A stretch of DNA of 64,000 nucleotides from PHBD01 sp964578535. Lineage in GTDB: Bacteria > Desulfobacterota > Syntrophia > Syntrophales > PHBD01. The DNA lies in NCBI GenBank assembly GCA_964578535.1, contig CAZODI010000001.1, forward strand, positions 133,269 to 197,268. Direction: 5' to 3'. A model generated the notes under the pieces. That model saw nothing but the letters and a program-made list of their open reading frames with translations, searched no databases and had not been told where the DNA came from. Shown piece after piece: positions 28,492-37,633 of the stretch (position 1 is the stretch's first letter; each line of letters starts with the position of its first letter). Both the position numbers and the translations under genes were made by a program.

Positions 28492-28947
28492 GTGAAGACA
28501 CTGAAACAGTTCGAGAAGGCCACGGTTTACGCCCTCATCGGCATGATGGCCCTGACGGTCTTCCTGGCAACCGTCGAGGTGGCCTGGCTCCTGGTCCGGG
28601 ATATTTTCAGTCCTCCCCTTTTCCTCCTGGAGATCGACGAACTCCTGGAGATCTTCGGCATGTTTCTCCTGGTTCTCATCGGGCTGGAGCTCATTCACAC
28701 CCTCAAGAGTTACCTCTCCGCCGAGCCGGTCCACCTGGAAGTCGTCCTGATGCTGGCGATCATCGCGGTGGCCCGGAAGGTGATCGTTCTGGACGTGAAG
28801 GAGGCCTCCGGCATGACCCTGGTCGGGATCGCCGCCATCGTCCTCGCCCTGTCCATCGGGTACTATCTTGTGACCTGCGGGGTGAAGCAGCGGATGGCCG
28901 CCTGTGCCGCTGCAAGGGAAGCCGGAAAGCCGGAAGACGGAGCATGA
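28492..28947 (+). CDS. PsiE-family inner-membrane protein
   Basis: A 151-residue membrane protein with four hydrophobic segments and the conserved region LEIDELLEIFGMFLLVLIGLELIHTLKSY of the phosphate-starvation-inducible PsiE family. The function is unknown. The GTG at 28492 has GGAGG upstream. It closes the plus-strand run and faces the HD-GYP gene end 12 bp away. Confidence 0.78.
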   Translation: MKTLKQFEKATVYALIGMMALTVFLATVEVAWLLVRDIFSPPLFLLEIDELLEIFGMFLLVLIGLELIHTLKSYLSAEPVHLEVVLMLAIIAVARKVIVLDVKEASGMTLVGIAAIVLALSIGYYLVTCGVKQRMAACAAAREAGKPEDGA

Positions 28948-28959
28948 AAAGGTCTTGCG

Positions 28960-30108
28960 TCACTCAACCGGTTTCCGGACCAGTTCGAGGAAGCGGTCAA
29001 CCAGGTAGGGGTTAAAGGTCGTTCCCTTTTCCTTGATCAGGATCTGCTCGATCTTTTCCTGCGGCATCGGGTCGCGGTAGGGCCGGGCCGTCCGGAGGGC
29101 GTCGAAGACGTCGGCAACCGAGATCATCTGGCTGACGATGTTGGTCCTCCAGTTCTGTTTCAAATGGGGATAGCCGGTGCCGTCGAACTTGATGTGATGC
29201 TCCATGGCGGCCAGGACGGCGAGGTTGGTCACCCCCTTGATCTTCATCAGGTACATGGCCCCGTTGATGGTGTGGTTTTCCATGACGGCCCGTTCTTCCG
29301 AGGTCAGGCTCCCCGGTTTCATAAGGATCTCTTCCGGCGTGGTGATCTTGCCGATATCGTGCAGGGTGGCGGCCACCCCGATGTTCTTCAGGTGAGGGGC
29401 TTTGAATCCCACGTACTCCGCAAGGTACATGGTCAGGATCCCCACGTTTGCCGTGTGGGTGAAGGTGTACTCGTCGCTGGACTTGAGTTCCGAGAGGAGC
29501 TTCAGGGGGTTCACTTCCTTGCGGAGACCGTCCATGAAGTTGACGACCATGTCGTCCACCCGATCCATGTCCAGGTTGCTTCCCTTGGCGATGCTGCGGT
29601 AGATGTTGCGGACGAGCTGGTCCGGGGTCTCGATCTCCAGCTCGACGAATTCGTCGAGGTCCAGCTCGGAAGAGACGATGCCGGTCCCGTCATCGACTTC
29701 TCCCTTTTCCGCTTCTTTCAGCTTGATCTTCCCGATGCGGATCTGGGGCAGGGAGTGAACGGATTTTGCCTCCGGATCCGACAGATTGCGCACGAATGTC
29801 TCCAACTGGGAGAGCGGGAGTCCCCGGACAAAGGTGATCCGCTCGACGGACCGTTTCCTGAGGATGCGGATCAGCGCGGCTTCCGTCGCCCCCGCCAGCA
29901 GGAGGGGCCGGTTGTCGACGGTGAGGTGCTCCCCCAGGAGCAGGATGGTCGTGTCCAGCCGGATGCTCATGAGATATTTGAAGTGCTCGTAGGCGCCCTG
30001 GATATGCGAGAGAACCAGAGGGTGGTCCGACGGATAGATACCGGAGTTCTGGACGGCAGCTGTCAGCTGTGTAACCGCTTCGCCGATGGAATCCTGGTAT
30101 GTCGCCAT
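28960..30108 (-). CDS. HD-GYP-domain protein
   Basis: A 382-residue protein whose C-terminal half (~190-370) is an HD-GYP domain, the c-di-GMP phosphodiesterase type. LHDIGKITTPEEIL gives the HD pair and HHIKFDGTGYP the GYP signature; the Glu usual in HHE is replaced by Ile, so activity is uncertain. The N-terminal half has no named domain. It lies 82 bp after the HEAT-repeat gene on the same strand, a pairing that suggests joint function. Confidence 0.85.
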   Translation of the reverse strand: MATYQDSIGEAVTQLTAAVQNSGIYPSDHPLVLSHIQGAYEHFKYLMSIRLDTTILLLGEHLTVDNRPLLLAGATEAALIRILRKRSVERITFVRGLPLSQLETFVRNLSDPEAKSVHSLPQIRIGKIKLKEAEKGEVDDGTGIVSSELDLDEFVELEIETPDQLVRNIYRSIAKGSNLDMDRVDDMVVNFMDGLRKEVNPLKLLSELKSSDEYTFTHTANVGILTMYLAEYVGFKAPHLKNIGVAATLHDIGKITTPEEILMKPGSLTSEERAVMENHTINGAMYLMKIKGVTNLAVLAAMEHHIKFDGTGYPHLKQNWRTNIVSQMISVADVFDALRTARPYRDPMPQEKIEQILIKEKGTTFNPYLVDRFLELVRKPVE

Positions 30109-30190
30109 GGGTCAAGACCTCCGACGTGTCTCCGGCTTCTGCCGGCCGTCCATTGTCGATGACGACCGGGCCCGGTCTTCCGGTTCATTC

Positions 30191-32320
30191 TTATCCAGCT
30201 GAGGGGAGCGTCTCCCGGATCAGGCGTTTCATGCGGCCCAGCCGGCGCGGCGAAAGCGTCCAGCGGATCTTCACGAGGCCTTCCATGTGGGGGATGACCG
30301 CGGGATCCCGGCTGGCGGCGATTTCCCGGATGATCCATTCGTTCCGGACGGCATCTTCCTCCCGGATCAGAAAAGTCTTCACAAGCGCCAGCACATCGCC
30401 GATCATGTCCCAGATCCGATGCCGGCCGATCAGGCTTATGATCCCCGCCTTTTCCTCCCAGTTCTCCCTCCTGATTCCGTCCCGCAGGAGATCCGTCGCC
30501 AGAGGATCCTTGAACTGCAGGAGCGTCTCCAGCACTTCCATCCTGACGTCCCAGCTGCCCTGGTCATACAGCTCCTTCAGGGCCTTGGAGACATTGTAGT
30601 GCGCTGTGTCCCGGATGAACGTCAACAGGCGCGAGATTCCCAGCGAGTCCTGTCCCTTCAGCCTTCGGTAGGCCTCATCGCCGGCCGCCTTCCCGTAACT
30701 GTTGAGGATGCCGAGAAAGAAGGGCGAGGGGGTGAACGAGCGGTCCAGGTACAGGTCGAAGAGCCAGGGCAGGGTATCTTCCCCGCAGGCCTTGAGATAC
30801 GCCTTCAGGGCATCGGATTGTCCTATGTCGACCTGCAGGAACGGCTCCACGAGGGACATCATCCGGCGGCTGGTGAAGGCCTTGATAGTCCAGAGAGCCC
30901 TCTGGCGCACGGACTCCGACGGCTTCGTCCGGGTATGCGTCTGCAGGGTCTCCAGGACTTCGGTCAGGAGGGAAAACCGTCCCGCGCTGACGAGCCCCAT
31001 GGCGGAATTCACCAGGTGTTCGCTCAACAGGCGATATTCCTCGTCCGAGATTTCCTCTTCCATCATGACGAGGCTGAAATAGGTGATGCGATACTGGATC
31101 TCGTCATCCTGCAGGGATTGGAGGTGCCACCGGAGAGGAAACGCTTCTTCCTCGGATGCAGTTGTCCCGGGGGTTTCCGCGGCATCCCGCAGCAGATTCT
31201 CGTATTCCACCGGAACGTACTTCTCGTAGTTTTCCCGCTTGATCAGGTCCCGAACGCTTCCCACCGAGAAGTCCTCTTCGGGGGTGACGCCCGTGGCCGC
31301 TATTTCCTGGCGGTGAACGGTGGTCATTTTCTGCATCAGGAGAATCAGGGTGGGGGAGATCCGGTTCTTTCGCTCCTGGTTGAGCTGGATGATCTGCTGG
31401 AAAACGTCCTTTGGAAAACACTTGAGGTTTTCGAGCTCCAGCACCGTCTCCGGCTGCAGGCAGACCTGGCGCTCCAGGGAATCCAGGAGCTGCGCCCTCA
31501 ACTCCGGGGTCAGGCTCTTCAGCATGTTGCTGATATTCGCCAGGGCCTCGAAGCGGATGGCCGAGCCGGCATTTCCATGGCGCAGGTCCAGGAAGTACTC
31601 GCGGACGAGTTTTTCATAGCTGTCGACGGCCCCTTGCCACAGGTCCGGTCTTTCGTTGAGGGCGCGTGCCTGGAAAGAGGGATCCAGGAACGGTGAAAGG
31701 GCGGGATCGGCGATCGTCAGCGAGAGCTCCTTGGAGCGCGCCAGGAAGTCGAGCCAGAAGTCTCCCTTCTTGTTTTCCTTGTTCTCCGGTGTGAAGAAGA
31801 TCTCCCGTTCGTCGGTGATCTGAAAGTCATCCGCGTCCAGGGACTTGACGCGGATGCGTGTAATCCCGGCCTGGGCGATGGCGCGAGGCACCGTTGTCTT
31901 CATCCACACGTCCGACGGCTTCTGGGCGAGGAACTTGTGGAAATCGACGATCTCCTGCTTGTTCACGCCGGCCATGAAGCTGAGCGAGACCAGGCGGAAA
32001 GAGGAGAGCGTCCGGAGATAGTCCCGAACGGAGGAATTGTTCGGATCGAGAGGGATCTCGCCCGATGCCATCATGGGCCCGTCGATGATGAAGTTGAGCT
32101 CCATCCTCCCTTGGAGTGATTTCTGGAGGAGGTCGCCGGCCTGATCCGTGGCTTCCTGGATTCTCACATGGCCGGGCGGGTACATGTTGAGGCTGAGCCG
32201 GAGCAGGTTCAGCGCCGTGACCAGAGCGGAGAGCCGCTGTGAAACCATGAGCGCGGTTTCGGGTGCCGGACGATCCAGACCTGGCCTGGCATTCTGTTCC
32301 AAGGGGATAGTTCCATTCAT
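30191..32320 (-). CDS. HEAT-repeat-like helical protein of unknown function
   Basis: A 709-residue, mostly helical protein without signal peptide or membrane segment. The C-terminal third carries HEAT-like helix pairs (KALKELYDQGSWDVRMEVLE, LQFKDPLATDLLRDGIRREN, REIAASRDPAVIPHMEGLV). The N-terminal ~150 residues (LRLSLNMYPPGHVRIQEA) resemble the N-terminal part of the downstream HD-GYP protein (AVQNSGIYPSDHPLVLSHIQ), hinting at a shared domain. No catalytic motif is seen. It is probably a scaffold partner of the HD-GYP protein. Confidence 0.7.
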   Translation of the reverse strand: MNGTIPLEQNARPGLDRPAPETALMVSQRLSALVTALNLLRLSLNMYPPGHVRIQEATDQAGDLLQKSLQGRMELNFIIDGPMMASGEIPLDPNNSSVRDYLRTLSSFRLVSLSFMAGVNKQEIVDFHKFLAQKPSDVWMKTTVPRAIAQAGITRIRVKSLDADDFQITDEREIFFTPENKENKKGDFWLDFLARSKELSLTIADPALSPFLDPSFQARALNERPDLWQGAVDSYEKLVREYFLDLRHGNAGSAIRFEALANISNMLKSLTPELRAQLLDSLERQVCLQPETVLELENLKCFPKDVFQQIIQLNQERKNRISPTLILLMQKMTTVHRQEIAATGVTPEEDFSVGSVRDLIKRENYEKYVPVEYENLLRDAAETPGTTASEEEAFPLRWHLQSLQDDEIQYRITYFSLVMMEEEISDEEYRLLSEHLVNSAMGLVSAGRFSLLTEVLETLQTHTRTKPSESVRQRALWTIKAFTSRRMMSLVEPFLQVDIGQSDALKAYLKACGEDTLPWLFDLYLDRSFTPSPFFLGILNSYGKAAGDEAYRRLKGQDSLGISRLLTFIRDTAHYNVSKALKELYDQGSWDVRMEVLETLLQFKDPLATDLLRDGIRRENWEEKAGIISLIGRHRIWDMIGDVLALVKTFLIREEDAVRNEWIIREIAASRDPAVIPHMEGLVKIRWTLSPRRLGRMKRLIRETLPSAG

Positions 32321-32448
32321 ATCGTCTGTGCATTTACGCGAGAAGCCCCTGGGGAGTCAAGTCGCCTTTTGAAATCAAAGGTTTCAGCCGTTAGTGCCGG
32401 CGGAGTCCGGTGGAAGGGACGGGAATCGCCGTTGTTAATTGCTCGGCC

Positions 32449-33903
32449 TCAGCAAGATTCCAGCCGGTCCTTCTCCCGGTAGCCCTCCAGGAGGAGGGTG
32501 CAGACGTTTTGGACTCGTCTGCCGGTGTGCTCTCTCAGGTGAAACTCGCAGAAGGGGCAGACGCTGACCACCAAGCCTGCTCCGGTTTTTTCGATCTCCT
32601 CACGGCGCTTCTTGGCCAGGGCCTTCGCCTCTTCAGGAAACGCCGCCCGGACGCCGCCCCCGGAGCCGCAGCACCAGGCGGGCATCTCCACGAGCTCCGC
32701 CGCCTGCCGGATCAGCGCCCTCGGCTCTTCCCGGACCCCCTGGCCGCGGAGCAGGTGGCAGGGATCGTGGTACGTCACCTTTACGGGCAGCCGGGCCGGG
32801 GGCTCGATTCCCTGCCGCACCAGGAGTTGGGTGATGTCCAGGACCTCGAACGGCGTCTCGTAGTCGTTTTTCAGCGTGGTCCCGCAACCGGCGCACATAG
32901 TGACGACCGCGTCGACGCCGAGCCTTGCAAAGATCCCGATGTTTTTTTCCTTCAGGCCTGCGACCAGATCCGTCTGTCCCGTCCGGATCAGCGGCGAGCC
33001 GCAGCAGACCTGGTCCTTCGGGATGACCACCCGGATGCCGTTGCGCCGCATGACCTCCACGGCGTCGAGGGCGGTCTCGGGCATCACCAGGTCGTACAGG
33101 CAGCCCGTGAAGAGGGCGACGGTGCAGCGGGCGGCGGTCTCCGGCTCGACCACTTCGGGGACGCGCTCCAGGAAACGGGAGCCCGGGAACGAGATGCTCC
33201 GGCCGGTCTCCCGGACGAGCCGGGCGAATTCGAGGTGCTTCGGAAACGTAACGCCCTGCTCGACGGCCAGGGCGCGCAATGTCTCGATCGCCAGGGCGGG
33301 GGTCGCGATCTCCTCGGGGCAGGCGGTCCGGCAGGCCTGGCAGGAGGTGCAGTGAAAGAGCCCGGCCTCCACGGCCTCGGGAATGCGGTCCCCGGCGTCG
33401 CGAGGATCGAGGGCGAGGCGCATCTTCTGCCGCATGGCCGTCGGCCCGGCGTATTCCGCCACGTCCAGCATCGGGCAGACGGAGACGCAGGAGAAGCACT
33501 GCAGGCAGTGGCGGAGCGGCTTGATGGATTCCGTTTCCTCCCTCGTTGGTGCATCCGCATCCCCGCGGGGCGCGAAGGAGGCGACAGATTCCAGAAGCGG
33601 CGCCAGGTCTGTGACGAGGTCCTTGATCACGGGCAGCCGGAGCGGCTCCACGACCATGCCGTCGATCGCCTCCTCCTTGCAGGCCAGGACGGGCTCGCCG
33701 TTCACCCGGACGGCGCAGCTTCCGCACTGTCCCACGTTGCAGGAATGGCGATAGGAGAGCGTCGGGTCGATATCGTCGCGGACGGCCTGGAGGGCGTTGA
33801 GGACCCGCGCGCCCTCGTTGATCGCCACGGTGCAGGATTCGAGCCGCGGGCAGTCGTCCAACTCCGGGTCGAACCGGGAGATCGTGAGGCGGACGGTCTT
33901 CAT
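32449..33903 (-). CDS. TfrB-like fumarate reductase/succinate dehydrogenase iron-sulfur subunit fused to CCG domains
   Basis: A 484-residue fusion. It has an N-terminal [2Fe-2S] ferredoxin domain (CNVGQCGSCAVRVNG), a bis-cluster domain (CLQCFSCVSVCP and CTSCQACRTACP), and a C-terminal pair of cysteine-rich CCG domains (VCCGSPL, WCCGSGGG) like heterodisulfide reductase HdrB/D. This layout is that of methanogen thiol:fumarate reductase subunit B and of SdhB-SdhE-type enzymes. The CCG part would handle a thiol/disulfide or quinone-side reaction. Its ATG overlaps the flavoprotein stop (ATGA). No membrane anchor subunit follows. Confidence 0.87.
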   Translation of the reverse strand: MKTVRLTISRFDPELDDCPRLESCTVAINEGARVLNALQAVRDDIDPTLSYRHSCNVGQCGSCAVRVNGEPVLACKEEAIDGMVVEPLRLPVIKDLVTDLAPLLESVASFAPRGDADAPTREETESIKPLRHCLQCFSCVSVCPMLDVAEYAGPTAMRQKMRLALDPRDAGDRIPEAVEAGLFHCTSCQACRTACPEEIATPALAIETLRALAVEQGVTFPKHLEFARLVRETGRSISFPGSRFLERVPEVVEPETAARCTVALFTGCLYDLVMPETALDAVEVMRRNGIRVVIPKDQVCCGSPLIRTGQTDLVAGLKEKNIGIFARLGVDAVVTMCAGCGTTLKNDYETPFEVLDITQLLVRQGIEPPARLPVKVTYHDPCHLLRGQGVREEPRALIRQAAELVEMPAWCCGSGGGVRAAFPEEAKALAKKRREEIEKTGAGLVVSVCPFCEFHLREHTGRRVQNVCTLLLEGYREKDRLESC

Positions 33904-35528
33904 GATCGGTCCCTCCTCTCGATCCCCTCCCGGGACAGCGAAAGGAAGGTGTGTCCGAAGGGCGACGGCTCATCGTTCCGCGGCGCGTCGGCGTCCGTTC
34001 TCATGTGCGCTCCCCGGGATTCCCTCCGCAGAAGGGCGGCCCGGCAGACGAGCATGGCCGTCGTGCAGGCGTTCCGGACGGAGCAGCAGTCGGCCAGATT
34101 CCGGGGCGCCGCGGCCCGGAGCCGCTCCCGGGAAAGCCCGTCGATCTCTAGGAGCGCCTTTTTCAGGCCGGCCTCATTCCGGAAGATCCTGGCGCCTTCC
34201 CTCATGATCTCATGAAGTTTCTTGAGCAAAGCGTAAGGGTTCGCGTCGCCCGTCCGAAAGGCGTCCAGCCTTCTCCGCTGGTCGTCCACCTGCTTGTCCG
34301 GGATGGAGGATGCCCGGGGCTTTGCCTTTCCCGCCGCCTCGCCCGCGATGGCCCCGAAGACCTGGGTCTCGGCGAGGGCGTTTCCCCCGAGGCGGTTCGC
34401 CCCGTGGACGCCGCCCGCCGTCTCGCCGCAGGCGTAGAGCCCCTCGACGGTCGTCCGGCAGGTGAGGGGATCGATTCGCAGGCCGCCCATGACGTGGTGC
34501 GCCGCCGGCGCGACCTCCACGGGCCCGCGCCGGATGTCGATGCCGAAGCGGAGGCACTGCTCCAGCATCACGGGCAGGCGCTCCTCGATCACCGCCGGCC
34601 CCAGGCGGGAGACGTCGAGATACACGCCGCCGTTTGCCGTCCCTCTTCCCTCCTGGATCTCCGTGACAATTGCCCGGGACAGGACGTCCCGGGGGGCAAG
34701 CTCCATGCGTACGGGGTCGTAGCGCACTATGAAGCGCTCTCCCAACCGGTTCAGCAGGATTCCTCCCTCGCCCCGGGCCGCCTCCGTAATCAGCCTCCCC
34801 TTTGCGTCAGGGGGATGGACGGCCCCGGTGGGGTGGAACTGCACCATCTCCATGTCGATCAGCTCCGCGCCGGCCTTGTAGCCCAGGGCGTAGCCCTCGC
34901 CGGTGCCGCTCGCCGAATTCGTCGAAGAGGCGTAGATTTTCGCGCCTCCGCCCGCCGCCAGGATCACGCTGTCAGACCGGAACAGGAGGAGCCCGCCGCT
35001 GTGGTCCAGGGCGAGGGCTCCCGTCACGGAGCCGTTACGTTTCAGGAGGGCGATGGCGGATGTCTCGTGAAACACCCGGACCGGGGTCGAGCGGAGCCAT
35101 TCCATCAGGGTGGTCATGATCTCGTGGCCTGTGCGGTCGCCGGCGTAGCAGGTCCGGGGGAACTTCTGGCCGCCGAAATAGCGCTGGGCGACCTTGCCCT
35201 CTTCCGTGACATCGAAAACGGCCCCCCGGCGCAGCAGGTCCCGGAGGCGCTCCGGGGCATTTCGGACCAGCGTCTGCGCGAGAACCGGATCATTCAGGAA
35301 GGCGCCGCTCTCGAGGGTCTCCCGGAGATGGTCCTCAACGGAGTCCTGCTCCCGGAGGACCGCGTTGTACCCCCCTTCGGCCATGGGGGTGCAGCCGCCC
35401 TTGCCGGCGATGGCCTTCGAGAGCAGCACGGTCTCGCCGTACCGGGACGCCTCGATGGCCGCCCGGACCCCGGCGCCGCCGGCCCCGATCACGAGAACGT
35501 GGCAGTCTATCGTCTCCGGTGAGGTCAA
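33900..35528 (-). CDS. TfrA/SdhA-like FAD flavoprotein subunit
   Basis: A 542-residue FAD enzyme of the fumarate reductase/succinate dehydrogenase/aspartate oxidase family. It has the dinucleotide fold VLVIGAGGAGVRAAIEAS, the FAD-linkage region GGCTPMAEGGYNA, the substrate-site motif QFHPTGA, and the active-site Arg region of TEAARGEGGILLN. GANRLGGNALAETQVFG closes the FAD site. The TTG at 35528 has AGGAGGAAGAGG upstream and overlaps the previous stop as TTGA. With the fused B subunit it forms a probable soluble reductase. A role in fumarate respiration or succinate oxidation is inferred. Confidence 0.88.
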   Translation of the reverse strand: MTSPETIDCHVLVIGAGGAGVRAAIEASRYGETVLLSKAIAGKGGCTPMAEGGYNAVLREQDSVEDHLRETLESGAFLNDPVLAQTLVRNAPERLRDLLRRGAVFDVTEEGKVAQRYFGGQKFPRTCYAGDRTGHEIMTTLMEWLRSTPVRVFHETSAIALLKRNGSVTGALALDHSGGLLLFRSDSVILAAGGGAKIYASSTNSASGTGEGYALGYKAGAELIDMEMVQFHPTGAVHPPDAKGRLITEAARGEGGILLNRLGERFIVRYDPVRMELAPRDVLSRAIVTEIQEGRGTANGGVYLDVSRLGPAVIEERLPVMLEQCLRFGIDIRRGPVEVAPAAHHVMGGLRIDPLTCRTTVEGLYACGETAGGVHGANRLGGNALAETQVFGAIAGEAAGKAKPRASSIPDKQVDDQRRRLDAFRTGDANPYALLKKLHEIMREGARIFRNEAGLKKALLEIDGLSRERLRAAAPRNLADCCSVRNACTTAMLVCRAALLRRESRGAHMRTDADAPRNDEPSPFGHTFLSLSREGIERRDRS

Positions 35529-35869
35529 GAACCCTCTTCCTCCTGTTTGTTCCCCCGGAACTGGGGGCAGATCTCCGAGGAGCCGGGCCGGAACTCCCGG
35601 CAGACCCGCGGGCGGGTTTCGTAGATGGCGCAGCGGGTGAGGCCGTTCTCCCATTCCAGGAAGGGGCAGCCCCGGAATGTGTGGCCGTCGTCCGCCGAGA
35701 CGATGTGATCGCCCATCCAGACACCGTGGTGCTGCTCGATGATCCCGAGGATTTCGTCGCGGCCCTCCCGCAGCCAGCGCTCCTTCTCCTCCTCGGCGGC
35801 GTAGTCGAGCATGTCGGCAAGGCAGCACTTGCCGCAGCGTCTGCATTCTATTTCGTCCGGGTTGCTCAT
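35525..35869 (-). CDS. YkgJ-family cysteine cluster protein
   Basis: A 114-residue protein with the zinc/iron-chelating Cys pattern of the YkgJ family: CRRCGKCCLADM near the N-terminus, CPFLEW, CAIYETRPRVCREF. The start at 35869 is chosen because upstream codons merely translate a palindromic repeat (copy d). It precedes and overlaps the TfrA-like gene, so a role in cluster or metal handling for that enzyme is possible but unproven. Confidence 0.8.
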   Translation of the reverse strand: MSNPDEIECRRCGKCCLADMLDYAAEEEKERWLREGRDEILGIIEQHHGVWMGDHIVSADDGHTFRGCPFLEWENGLTRCAIYETRPRVCREFRPGSSEICPQFRGNKQEEEGS

Positions 35870-35893
35870 GGTTTTTACGATTGCCCTGGAGAC

Positions 35894-35918
35894 GGGGGCG
35901 GATTTCAAATCCGCCCCC
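35894..35918. repeat. GC-rich palindrome (copy d)
   Basis: GGGGGCGGATTT and AAATCCGCCCCC form a perfect 12-bp inverted repeat around a single C. It lies 12 bp after the end of the methyltransferase gene and 25 bp before the YkgJ start, and can act as terminator or attenuator in the minus-strand run. Confidence 0.6.
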
Positions 35919-35930
35919 GCTTTCGTCACT

Positions 35931-36929
35931 TCACGGGGACGGAATCAACTCCGTTCCCTTCTGAAGCATCATGTACTCGTACTGGTACAGGTCCTCCAGG
36001 AAATGCCGGAGGACTTCCTCCTCGTCGCTCCGCGCCGCCGGGGCGCGCAGGATCGCCCGGAGGCGGTCCGTCCAGGCCACGGACAGGAAATCAGCCAGGG
36101 GACCCCGGTGGACCCGATAACCGTGATACCGGGCGATCGCCTCCAGGTGCGAGAATTTGATGGTGAACTCGTCGTGGCCTTTCAGGGGGATCCGCTCCGG
36201 CCGTCCCGGGGCGGAGACGCGGATCAGCCCGGCCAGCTCCTCCGGCACGCGGGCCTCGCAGCTGTGCTCGCTCAGGAAGATCGACGAAACGCCCGCCAGG
36301 CAGAGCTTCTCCAGGGCCTCGCAGGCTCCGAGGTTGAAGGGAAACAGGGGGGCTTCCGGCGCCTCCAGGCCGTAGTGCATGAAGAATCGAAACACCCGCT
36401 CCATCAGGCGATCGGAGACAGGCACCGCTTCCGGCTGCAGCCATCGCGCCGGGTCTTCGATTTCCCTCGGCATGTCCAGGACCACGGGGAAATCGCCGAG
36501 GTTCTCGTTCAGGAGGGCCAGGCCGAATCCCGCCAGGACCTCCGGCGGCGTCTCCAGGAAATCCTCGTGGCGGAAGTCCGCGGGGAATCCCGCCAGGGCC
36601 TCCCTCTGCTTCTCGAGGAGCACCGGCGACAGGTCGATGCAGAGGGACGACCATTCCGGACGGGCTGCCAGGAAATCCCGCTTCAGGACGCCGTATCCCC
36701 CGCCGACCTCGAGTATCCGCCGCACACGGCCCAGGTCGAAATGGCGCTCCAGGAAATGGCGGAGGAGATTCCCGTAAGAATCGGGGCGCACGAGAACCGT
36801 GCGGCAGAGGCTCTCGGGATGGGCGAGGCTGTTGCAGACGGTCCACTCCCAGCCGAGGGTCGTCAGGTCCTGCAGGTGATAGTCCCGCGTGGTGTGCAGA
36901 TTCCAGGTCGGAAGCGGGTCTCCCGTCAT
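35931..36929 (-). CDS. SAM-dependent methyltransferase, putative sugar O-methyltransferase type
   Basis: A 332-residue class I methyltransferase. ILEVGGGYGVLKRDFL (about residues 70-85) is motif I for SAM binding, and LCIDLSPVLLEKQ carries the acidic motif II. The long C-terminal region has no recognised domain. The substrate is unknown; putative sugar O-methyltransferases have a similar glycine-rich motif. It is transcribed with the transglutaminase-like gene 5 bp upstream. Confidence 0.68.
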   Translation of the reverse strand: MTGDPLPTWNLHTTRDYHLQDLTTLGWEWTVCNSLAHPESLCRTVLVRPDSYGNLLRHFLERHFDLGRVRRILEVGGGYGVLKRDFLAARPEWSSLCIDLSPVLLEKQREALAGFPADFRHEDFLETPPEVLAGFGLALLNENLGDFPVVLDMPREIEDPARWLQPEAVPVSDRLMERVFRFFMHYGLEAPEAPLFPFNLGACEALEKLCLAGVSSIFLSEHSCEARVPEELAGLIRVSAPGRPERIPLKGHDEFTIKFSHLEAIARYHGYRVHRGPLADFLSVAWTDRLRAILRAPAARSDEEEVLRHFLEDLYQYEYMMLQKGTELIPSP

Positions 36930-36934
36930 GGGTC

Positions 36935-37633
36935 TTATTTGCCGGCCGTCCGGGACGCCCGGTCTTCGACGGCCTCCCGCTCGAAGTTTCCTCCGATGGC
37001 AGGGCTGCCGTCGGGCTTGAAGAAGGTCGGGTAGTAGACCCGGAAGGACTCCTTGATCATCTCCAGGGGCACATCATTGAAGGGTCCGTGGTCCTGGACG
37101 TACTCCATGTGGCGGTTCCCTTTCTGATCGTAGGGATGGAGGAGGGCATCGTGGACGCCGTCGAAGTCGAGGGGCTTCACGCCGAAGCGGTCGCAGAGGT
37201 CCATGTTGAACGTCGGGGTGGCCTTGATCCAGCGGCCGCCCAGGTAGAGCTCCGAGTAGCCGTGGCCGGTGAAGAGGTCCGTCTTCATGAGGCTCTTGAG
37301 GCGCTCCGTGGTCAGGTGGTTCCGGACGTCGGCGAGGCCGATGCGGCCGGGAATCCCGTGGACCCGGGCGCACGCCGCCAGGAGGACTGCCTTCACGACG
37401 CAGTACCCGTACCCCTTCTCCAGGGTCGTGCTCGCCCGCATCCCCTCGACGGAGAGGACGATCCGGTAGGGGTCGTAGCGGATCCCGTCCCGCACGGCAT
37501 AGAAGAGCCGGACGGCCTTGTCTTTCTCGGTTGCCGCGTCTCCCGCCGCCTCCAGGGCGAACTTCCGCACCGCCGGATGATCGCTGTTGATGAATGGGGT
37601 CGGGACCAGACAGGCCTGCACGTCATCACTCAC
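36935..37633 (-). CDS. Transglutaminase-like cysteine peptidase-fold protein
   Basis: A 232-residue transglutaminase-like superfamily protein. The catalytic Cys sits in LEKGYGYCVVKAVLLAACAR, the His in GHGYSELYLGGRWIKA and the Asp in the following ATPTFN region (the family pattern is Cys...His...Asp). Bacterial members are often amide hydrolases or peptidases. No signal peptide is present. The GTG at 37633 follows AAGGAGG. It is the first gene of the minus-strand run, just before the AT-rich island. Confidence 0.8.
   Translation of the reverse strand: MSDDVQACLVPTPFINSDHPAVRKFALEAAGDAATEKDKAVRLFYAVRDGIRYDPYRIVLSVEGMRASTTLEKGYGYCVVKAVLLAACARVHGIPGRIGLADVRNHLTTERLKSLMKTDLFTGHGYSELYLGGRWIKATPTFNMDLCDRFGVKPLDFDGVHDALLHPYDQKGNRHMEYVQDHGPFNDVPLEMIKESFRVYYPTFFKPDGSPAIGGNFEREAVEDRASRTAGK

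Noticed and set aside
35870..35929. Longer N-terminus for the YkgJ protein
   Set aside because: The added codons merely translate palindrome copy d, and the family start is at 35869.
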